From an uncultured Eubacteriaceae bacterium (GTDB taxonomy: Bacteria; Bacillota; Clostridia; Eubacteriales; Eubacteriaceae), in the NCBI GenBank assembly GCA_947625175.1, contig CANQNI010000089.1, positions 1-6,485 on the forward strand: 6,485 nucleotides of DNA. The letters are read 5' to 3'. Each line of letters starts with the position of its first letter. The first letter of the stretch is position 1. Positions 1-4,757 of the stretch are shown piece by piece. The notes beneath the pieces were generated by a model. It worked only from the letters and a program-made list of their open reading frames with translations. It searched no databases and was not told where the DNA came from. A program made the translations under genes and the position numbers.

Positions 1-1
1 T

Positions 2-460
2 AGTGTTGTTAATAGTGATCATGTTCAAATTAATATAAATAAAAATCATAAAACAGCTAAGAACATTCAACTTAATAAAGCCTTTACAGTTAATATAGCT
101 ACAGTTGATACAATGAAACTAGCTGATTATGTTGGAATAGTTTCTGCTAATAACGTTCCAAACAAGGTTAAACAGGCTGGTATGTCAGTTTTTCGTTCAA
201 TTCTCGTCGATGCTCCTATATTGGAAGATTTCCCGATTTGTTTAGAATGTGTAGTTGAAGACATCAGCGAATTAGGTCAAACCTTAAAAATAGTTGGAAG
301 GATTTTAAATACTGCAGTTGAAGAAACTGTATTAGATGATCAGGGCCAAATAGATCCTCAAAAACTCCAGGCTATTACTTTTGATCCAGTCCAAAATACT
401 TATATAGCTTTAGGAAAAACGGTTGGTCAAGCTTTTTCTATTGGAAATGAAATAAAATAA
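2..460 (+). CDS. Flavin reductase / flavoredoxin-like protein, 5' end cut by the window
   Basis: This is the C-terminal 152 residues of a flavin-reductase-like, FMN-binding split-barrel protein. The frame is open from base 2, so the ATG at 113 is an internal methionine and not the start. The homologous signal begins before it: KNHKTAKNI (residues 14-22), then KAFTVNIATVD just ahead of that ATG. This is the usual 'T..NI....FTVN' strand of the flavin-reductase domain, followed by DYVGIVS and a VPNK loop. Members are usually about 190 residues, so roughly 40 N-terminal residues lie outside the window. Family members bind FMN and act as NAD(P)H:flavin oxidoreductases or electron-transfer flavoredoxins; the actual substrate cannot be read here. 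It is the only plus-strand gene, it converges on the minus-strand operon and it ends 5 bases before a terminator stem. The family call is good; the precise role is unknown. Confidence 0.85.
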   Translation, partial: SVVNSDHVQININKNHKTAKNIQLNKAFTVNIATVDTMKLADYVGIVSANNVPNKVKQAGMSVFRSILVDAPILEDFPICLECVVEDISELGQTLKIVGRILNTAVEETVLDDQGQIDPQKLQAITFDPVQNTYIALGKTVGQAFSIGNEIK

Positions 461-465
461 TTTAT

Positions 466-486
466 GCCCCTAAATGGGGCTTTTTT
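466..486 (+). terminator. Rho-independent terminator of the flavin reductase gene
   Basis: A perfect 5-bp GC stem (GCCCC / GGGGC, loop TAAAT) is followed at once by six Ts at 481-486. It starts 5 bases after the TAA of the plus-strand gene. On the minus strand the same stem is followed by a broken T-run (ATAAATTATTTT), so it would end the opposing transcript only weakly. Confidence 0.85.
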
Positions 487-1219
487 AAAAAAGTAAGTAT
501 AAAATTCCAAATATAATGGGTTGATGAAGGATATAGATTAATAAAGAATGTTCACTAATAAAAGTAAGAACAGGAAATGGTTTACTTTTTAAATAAACCA
601 GCTTTTTATATTTTTTTAAAACAAAATATAAAAAGTATCCCGTTAAAAATAAAAAGTACCATGGAAAGAAAGAAAAATAATCAGCTGAAGAAAATCCCTG
701 AAATGGAAACCCTATTAGAGTTAATATCCAATTAGGCTCAACTGAATATAATGAGCTAGGTAATTTAAATAAATTAAAATCACCAAATCCTAAATATCCA
801 TAATTAATATTTCTAAATATAATAAAAAGAAATATAGCTATACTAATTCCTAAAACAGGGTTAATTTTATTATAAATTTTTTTTAAAGGAATAGTTACTA
901 AAATTGCCAATCCAATAAATGTTAAAACACCAAAATTAATATTCATTCCAAGTGGAACAAGATAAGTAAATAGACTTATGATAAGTCCCCAAAAACTTAC
1001 TATTAATCCTTCTTTTAAACTTTTTTTAGCAAACGATTGACAAAAACCTGCGATTAAAATAAAACTCCAACATATATACTGTTCCCAAATGAATCCAATT
1101 GAACTATTAAACCATCTAATATTAACTCCAAAAATATAAACCAAATCAAAAAGAGTATGGTAAATAACCATATTAATAATAGCTAAAGCTCGTAGATCAT
1201 CAATTATTGAATATCGCAT
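485..1219 (-). CDS. HGSNAT_cat / DUF1624 family integral membrane protein
   Basis: A 244-residue polytopic membrane protein with about seven hydrophobic helices. It resembles the bacterial DUF1624 proteins (heparan-alpha-glucosaminide N-acetyltransferase catalytic-domain family). Supporting motifs are an N-terminal DxLRALAxINMVxYH (residues 8-21) with FDL at 24-26, then ICWSFILIAGFC (49-60), PLGM (89-92) and FGVLTFIG (96-103). Further on come GFPFQGFSSADYF (170-182), FFPWYFLFLTGYFLY (184-198) and a last helix with HSLLIYILHQP (224-234). Related acyltransferases move acetyl groups across membranes onto sugars, but the bacterial substrate is not established, so no reaction is assigned. The ATG overlaps the upstream phosphatase stop by one base (TAATG) and has no Shine-Dalgarno, so translation is probably coupled. 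It is the last gene of the minus-strand operon. Its stop lies in the T-run of the opposing terminator. Confidence 0.8.
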   Translation of the reverse strand: MRYSIIDDLRALAIINMVIYHTLFDLVYIFGVNIRWFNSSIGFIWEQYICWSFILIAGFCQSFAKKSLKEGLIVSFWGLIISLFTYLVPLGMNINFGVLTFIGLAILVTIPLKKIYNKINPVLGISIAIFLFIIFRNINYGYLGFGDFNLFKLPSSLYSVEPNWILTLIGFPFQGFSSADYFSFFPWYFLFLTGYFLYFVLKKYKKLVYLKSKPFPVLTFISEHSLLIYILHQPIIFGILYLLF

Positions 1220-2184
1220 TATAGATAAGTTTGATTATCCCATGACTTTGGATTTTCCAACATAAATTTTAAGTAGGCTGCACCTTCAAGATTATCGAAG
1301 TCACAAATTGTACAACTGGTTTTTCTAGCAGCTTTTAAGATTGTTAAAGCTATAACAGTTCCAGCAGTTATATATTCAACGCGTTTATCAGGTAAACCGA
1401 CTATCTTTTTTCTTTCTTCGATATTTGTACTAATAAATTTATTTAAACAATTTCTAATTTGATCATAAGAAATTATTGTTTTATGAATTTTATCACTGTC
1501 ATAAATAGGTAATTCTTTAACTATACTGGCTAAAGTTGTTATAGTACCTCCTATTCCAACTAATCTAAATTCAGAAGGTAAATCAAAAGATTTTAAAGAA
1601 TTGTTAATTAGCTTAAATGAATAATTTTCAAGACGTTTTATTTCTTCTTGAGTAATATGATTTTGATCTTTCAGGAAATTTTCAGTTGATCTAACACAAC
1701 CCAATTCTAAACTAACCTTATTCTTTATTTCTTTATCTCCATAAATAAGTTCAGTACTTCCTCCACCTATGTCAAAAATTAAAATAGGTCCAGTAAAGCA
1801 CTGAGAGACACCATAAAATCCATATTCAGCTTCAGTTTCCCCACTAATGATATGCACATCTAATCCAAAGCACTCTTTAACTTCATTAATTAAGACTTGG
1901 CTATTTTTTGCCTCTCTCATGGCACTAGTTGCATAGATATAAACATGATGAACATCATAATCCTGAGCTATTTTCTGAAATTCTCTGAATGCTTCAATAT
2001 TTCGTTTAATAGAATTTTCACTTAATTCACCTGTCGAAGTAACATCTTTTACTAAATTGGTATATCTTAAACTTCGAACTACCTGAAAAAGTTTTCCTTC
2101 TTTATTTCTTCTAAAAATTAACATCCGGATTGAATTTGATCCTAAATCAATTACTGCATTATTTATTTTTTCAAATTTAATCAT
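1219..2184 (-). CDS. Ppx/GppA family phosphatase (exopolyphosphatase / pppGpp hydrolase type)
   Basis: A 321-residue cytoplasmic phosphatase of the ASKHA actin-like fold. Motifs, numbered from the ATG at 2184, are the phosphate-1 loop DLGSNS (13-18), ATSAMREA (85-92), SGETEAEYG (114-122, carrying the conserved glutamates), phosphate-2 DIGGGSTEL (138-146), LELGCVRSTE (159-168) and GIGGTITTLA (210-219). It ends with FDNLEGAAYL. All ASKHA motifs are intact. The length of about 320 fits the short two-domain clostridial type without the C-terminal HD-like domains of E. coli Ppx/GppA. The family hydrolyses polyphosphate and/or pppGpp; sequence alone does not separate the two. The frame also opens at a GTG (2196), but that GTG is part of the AGGTGA ribosome binding site, so the ATG is preferred. 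It follows divIC by 4 bases and overlaps the next gene by one. Confidence 0.88.
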   Translation of the reverse strand: MIKFEKINNAVIDLGSNSIRMLIFRRNKEGKLFQVVRSLRYTNLVKDVTSTGELSENSIKRNIEAFREFQKIAQDYDVHHVYIYATSAMREAKNSQVLINEVKECFGLDVHIISGETEAEYGFYGVSQCFTGPILIFDIGGGSTELIYGDKEIKNKVSLELGCVRSTENFLKDQNHITQEEIKRLENYSFKLINNSLKSFDLPSEFRLVGIGGTITTLASIVKELPIYDSDKIHKTIISYDQIRNCLNKFISTNIEERKKIVGLPDKRVEYITAGTVIALTILKAARKTSCTICDFDNLEGAAYLKFMLENPKSWDNQTYL

Positions 2185-2188
2185 TTTA

Positions 2189-2692
2189 TTATTCACCTTC
2201 AGGAATTTCAGTTTCTTCTATATTCTCTTCAGAATTATCAAGTTCAGTTTCTTCTGGACTTAATGGTTCCTCGGTTGTTTCATCTATTATTTCTTCTGCT
2301 GGTTCTATTTCAGAATTAGTAGTTTCGTCATTTTGAATAGATTCCTGAGAATCCTGGGTATTATCTTTTTTATTATTTTTTGCCTGTTCCTGAAGAGAAT
2401 TTTCTACAGGAATAACGATTTGTTCATTTGGATAATATAACTCAAGGTACATTCTGGCTACTCTTTCAATATGGCTTTGCGTACCAATTTGAGCAATTTC
2501 TTCATCTAACTGACTATTTTGTTCCTGACCTTCTGCAATCTGATTAATTAAATCATTTTTCATTTTGAGTAGTCGTAATGTTTCTAAGGTACTCGAACCA
2601 AAGGTGGCTGAAAAGGCTACTAAGATTATAGTAATTACAATAATATAATTAATATTTCTTTGAAAGAAAATTGAAATTTTTTTAAGATTCAT
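2189..2692 (-). CDS. divIC: DivIC/FtsL-like septum formation initiator with acidic C-terminal extension
   Basis: A 167-residue single-pass membrane protein. It has a short basic N-terminus, one transmembrane helix (about 16-32), a heptad-rich coiled coil (about 37-70) and the DivIC-type segment IERVARMYLELYYPNEQIV (75-93). This is the layout of DivIC/FtsB, the bitopic protein that joins FtsL and DivIB/FtsQ at the division septum, with its C-terminus outside the membrane. Family members are usually about 100-125 residues. Here a further tail (about 96-167) is low-complexity and acidic: residues 111-167 hold 23 Asp/Glu and no Lys/Arg. The ATG lies inside rqcP (11-base overlap) with no clear Shine-Dalgarno, implying coupled translation. 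The position after yabO matches divIC in Bacillus and Clostridia, which supports the name; FtsL-like alternatives are less likely. Confidence 0.85.
   Translation of the reverse strand: MNLKKISIFFQRNINYIIVITIILVAFSATFGSSTLETLRLLKMKNDLINQIAEGQEQNSQLDEEIAQIGTQSHIERVARMYLELYYPNEQIVIPVENSLQEQAKNNKKDNTQDSQESIQNDETTNSEIEPAEEIIDETTEEPLSPEETELDNSEENIEETEIPEGE
2193..2198 (-). promoter_or_regulatory. Ribosome binding site deciding the Ppx/GppA start
   Basis: AGGTGA on the minus strand matches the 16S anti-Shine-Dalgarno over six bases and lies 8 bases before the ATG at 2184. It overlaps the last codons of divIC. The alternative GTG start at 2196 is inside this motif, which argues against GTG being used. 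Confidence 0.75.
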
Positions 2693-2933
2693 CAGCTAAA
2701 ATTCTATACATTTCCGAAGCTTTATTTTTTGGAGTATGTTCCTCTAAATTTTCAATAACAACTGTTTGTTTTCTTCCTCCAAAATTAATAGTAACTCTGT
2801 CTCCAACATTAACCTGAGAGCCAGGTTTAGCTTCTTTATTATTTATTAATATTCTACCAGCTTCACAAGCAGATTTACTAATAGTCCGTCTTTTAATTAT
2901 TCGGGATACTTTTAAAAATTTATCTATTCTCAT
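2682..2933 (-). CDS. rqcP: RqcP (YabO), S4-domain ribosome quality control factor
   Basis: An 83-residue S4 RNA-binding protein. MRIDKFLKVSRIIKRR (1-16) is the typical YabO/Hsp15 start, with conserved R2 and R16. It is followed by ACEAGRILINNKEAKPGSQVN (about 22-42), then VGDRVTINFG (43-52). In Bacillus subtilis RqcP works with RqcH on 50S subunits carrying stalled peptidyl-tRNA and supports alanine-tail synthesis. Length and motifs match; the only other candidate is the closely related Hsp15 family. The gene follows HU and overlaps divIC by 11 bases, so yabP and yabQ are missing. No Shine-Dalgarno is visible: only ATATCACT separates the ATG from the T-tract of the HU terminator, so expression must come from readthrough or a very short or leaderless transcript. 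The start codon is secure because the conserved domain begins at residue 1. Confidence 0.92.
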   Translation of the reverse strand: MRIDKFLKVSRIIKRRTISKSACEAGRILINNKEAKPGSQVNVGDRVTINFGGRKQTVVIENLEEHTPKNKASEMYRILADES

Positions 2934-2941
2934 AGTGATAT

Positions 2942-2968
2942 AAAAAAACTCAGCTTGGTCAGCTGAGT
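2942..2968 (-). terminator. Intrinsic terminator after HU, just before rqcP
   Basis: On the minus strand, ACTCAGCT-GACCA-AGCTGAGT forms an 8-bp perfect stem with a 5-base loop, and the last stem T begins a seven-T run (2948-2942). It starts 8 bases after the HU stop and its T-run ends 8 bases before the rqcP ATG. It should cap the abundant HU message while letting a fraction read through into rqcP-divIC. Confidence 0.88.
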
Positions 2969-2975
2969 CTGATTT

Positions 2976-3248
2976 TTAATTAAATTTACTTTTATAGGTT
3001 TTTCCAATTTTAAGTGCTGGAGTTTTAGACGCTTTAATTTCAATTGTTTCACCAGTTTGAGGATTTTTACCTTTACGTGCTGCACGTTCACGTAGTTCGA
3101 ATGTTCCGAAACCGATAATATTAACTTTTTCTCCAGCTTGTAGAGCTTCAGTTAAGGAATCAATAAAAGCAGTAAGTGCTCTTTCAGCTGATTTTTTATC
3201 TGAATCTAATTTATCAGCCATTGATTCGATTAGTTGACTTCTATTCAT
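2976..3248 (-). CDS. hup: HU family DNA-binding protein
   Basis: A 90-residue histone-like nucleoid protein of the family's standard length. It has two N-terminal helices (MNRSQLIESMADK to about 38) and the HU/IHF signature GFGTFELRERAARKGKNP (46-63) running into QTGE. The DNA-bending beta-arm carries the intercalating proline P63, and the protein closes with KTPALKIGKTYKSKFN. As a homodimer HU bends and compacts DNA and assists replication and repair. It is the only gene of the cluster with a full expression unit of its own: a TATAAT -10 box, a GGAGGT ribosome binding site 4 bases before the ATG, and a strong terminator. This fits the high abundance of HU. HU between mazG and yabO is a common clostridial arrangement, while in Bacillus subtilis yabN and yabO are adjacent. 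Confidence 0.97.
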   Translation of the reverse strand: MNRSQLIESMADKLDSDKKSAERALTAFIDSLTEALQAGEKVNIIGFGTFELRERAARKGKNPQTGETIEIKASKTPALKIGKTYKSKFN

Positions 3249-3252
3249 ATTA

Positions 3253-3258
3253 ACCTCC
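3253..3258 (-). promoter_or_regulatory. Strong ribosome binding site of HU
   Basis: GGAGGT on the minus strand lies 4 bases before the HU ATG. It is the only near-consensus Shine-Dalgarno in the cluster besides that of the Ppx/GppA gene, and fits high HU output. Confidence 0.9.
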
Positions 3259-3277
3259 GAATAATTTCAACTGTTAC

Positions 3278-3306
3278 ATTATACAATAAATAATTTTTAT
3301 AAAAAG
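3278..3306 (-). promoter_or_regulatory. Putative sigma-A promoter of HU (strong -10, weak -35)
   Basis: On the minus strand a perfect TATAAT lies at 3283-3278 in the 60-base gap between mazG and HU. With a 17-base spacer the -35 hexamer is CTTTTT (3306-3301), a poor match to TTGACA; the surrounding A/T tracts may act as an UP element. Transcription would start near 3271, giving a leader of about 23 bases that contains the GGAGGT site. Perfect -10 boxes can arise by chance in AT-rich DNA, but the position is right. Confidence 0.65.
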
Positions 3307-3317
3307 AATTATTTATT
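3285..3317. repeat. AT-only inverted repeat spanning the mazG stop and HU -35 region
   Basis: Perfect 11-base arms AATAAATAATT (3285-3295) and AATTATTTATT (3307-3317) are separated by 11 bases. One arm covers the mazG stop and last codons; the other lies just upstream of the HU -10 box. It has no GC pairs and no T-run on the mazG strand, so it is a poor terminator. It could be an operator, an UP element or chance. Confidence 0.5.
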
Positions 3318-4757
3318 ATTTTTTACATTTGTCCAAATATTTTCTAATTCGTCCAGATTTAAATCAGTTAACTCACATCCTTGATGTTTAACATAATTTT
3401 CCATCTTTTCAAAACGGTTAATAAATTTTTTATTAGCTAAACGAAGAGCTTCCTCAGGATCAATCTCTGATAAACGAATAACATTGACAATAGCAAAAAT
3501 TAAATCGCCTAGTTCTTCTTCAAGTCGTTCTTTACCTTCATTATTATCAAAAACCTCTAAAACTTCATTAACTTCTTCATTAACTTTTTCCATAGCTTTT
3601 CTTGGATTGTCCCAATCAAATCCAACTTTACGAGCTTTATGTTGAATTTTATCACTTTTTAATAATTCAGGTGTTTGAAGAGGAATTCTTTTCATATCCT
3701 GAGAAACAGAGTCAATATCTTTTTCTTTCTTTTTAATTTGATCCCAGTTAATTAAAACTTCATTAACAGAATTTACAGCAGTATTTGAAAAAACATGGGG
3801 ATGACGATGGATCATCTTCGTTGAAATATCCTCAATAACATCATAAATATTAAATTCAGCATTTTCAGTAGCTATTTGAGAATGAATTAAAATTTCAAAC
3901 AAAAGATCTCCCAATTCTTCTTTTAGATTATCAATATCCTGATTATCTAAAGCCTCAATCACTTCATAGGTTTCTTCAATTAGATATCGCTTTAAAGATT
4001 CATGCGTTTGTTTTCTATCCCAAGGACAACCCTCTGGTGATCGAAGATGAGCCGTTATTGCAACTAATGAATTAAAATCACGGTTTAACTTAGGATTTTT
4101 CTTTATTAATAAAGAACTTAAATGATCCACTTCGTATCGATCTAGTTCAAAGAGTTTAATCTGAAATATTTCTTCATCATTTAGACCGGCATGTTTAATT
4201 AGAAAAACTTCAGTTTCATCAGGGTAAAAATTCATTAATTTAAGTTTTAACTCGCTTAAATAATAATTGTGCCAGACTTCATTAATTAATAAATTACATT
4301 CGGGATCAAAGGAAAAACTATTATCTAAGACCTGATAAGCATCAACAATCTTGGTTGATTCACCTAAATCTATTTTTAAACTATCAGCAATAACATCTAG
4401 ATAGCTTAAACCAGGAATAATTTTTAAGTTAAAATTGTTAGCTTGAGAATTAATTAAAAGTTCAACTGTTTTTTCATTAAAAAGAGGATTTCCTGGAACA
4501 GCATAGTAAATATTATTATATTTAACACGCTCAATTAGATCATCAACAATTGTTTGATAAATATTTTCAAAGGATTCATTTGATTCATATAATTTATCGT
4601 AACTTTCAAACTTAATTCCAATTTCTTCAAAGTCTTTAATACAAGGGTGAATCGCAGTTCTTAAGATAATAGGGTTAGATTTAATTAAGTTATATGCTTC
4701 TAGAGTAATGTTATTGATATTTCCAGTTCCTAATCCAATAATTGTTAAAGTATTCAT
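3309..4757 (-). CDS. mazG: MazG nucleotide pyrophosphohydrolase with N-terminal tetrapyrrole-methylase-like domain (YabN type)
   Basis: A 482-residue two-part protein. Residues 1 to about 220 form a tetrapyrrole (SAM-dependent) methylase-like domain, with IIGLGTG (6-12), YAVPGNPLF (85-93) and IPGLSYLD (114-121). Its real substrate in YabN proteins is unknown. Residues 227-482 are a full tandem MazG. The first module has LRSPEGCPWDRKQTHESL (238-255), EETYE (261-265), EELGD (280-284) and HRHPHVF (317-323). The second has KVGFDW (377-382), NEEVNE (393-398), EELGD (414-418) and NKKFINRF (442-449). The metal-binding EExxE/ExxD residues are intact in both. MazG hydrolyses (d)NTPs to NMP and pyrophosphate, clearing damaged or non-canonical nucleotides and, in some bacteria, lowering ppGpp. 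Its ATG overlaps the flippase stop by one base (TAATG) with no Shine-Dalgarno, so translation is likely coupled. The gene order supports yabN orthology. Confidence 0.95.
   Translation of the reverse strand: MNTLTIIGLGTGNINNITLEAYNLIKSNPIILRTAIHPCIKDFEEIGIKFESYDKLYESNESFENIYQTIVDDLIERVKYNNIYYAVPGNPLFNEKTVELLINSQANNFNLKIIPGLSYLDVIADSLKIDLGESTKIVDAYQVLDNSFSFDPECNLLINEVWHNYYLSELKLKLMNFYPDETEVFLIKHAGLNDEEIFQIKLFELDRYEVDHLSSLLIKKNPKLNRDFNSLVAITAHLRSPEGCPWDRKQTHESLKRYLIEETYEVIEALDNQDIDNLKEELGDLLFEILIHSQIATENAEFNIYDVIEDISTKMIHRHPHVFSNTAVNSVNEVLINWDQIKKKEKDIDSVSQDMKRIPLQTPELLKSDKIQHKARKVGFDWDNPRKAMEKVNEEVNEVLEVFDNNEGKERLEEELGDLIFAIVNVIRLSEIDPEEALRLANKKFINRFEKMENYVKHQGCELTDLNLDELENIWTNVKNNK

Noticed and set aside
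113..460. A stand-alone 115-residue protein starting at ATG 113
   Set aside because: The same frame is open back to base 2 and encodes family-typical flavin-reductase sequence before the ATG, so this is the tail of a longer gene.
2194..2196. GTG as the start codon of the Ppx/GppA gene
   Set aside because: It lies inside the AGGTGA ribosome binding site that is ideally spaced for the ATG at 2184.
2192..2407. Frameshift or assembly error creating the acidic DivIC tail
   Set aside because: The tail has biased but regular GAA-rich coding composition and ends in frame with a properly spaced downstream gene, which suggests a real extension.
2934..2968. A riboswitch or tRNA-responsive leader before rqcP
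   Set aside because: The space holds only one simple hairpin with a T-run; there is no room or alternative fold for an aptamer or T-box.
3285..3317. Terminator of mazG
   Set aside because: The hairpin has only A/T pairs and no following T-run on the minus strand; it overlaps the HU promoter region and is unlikely to terminate well.
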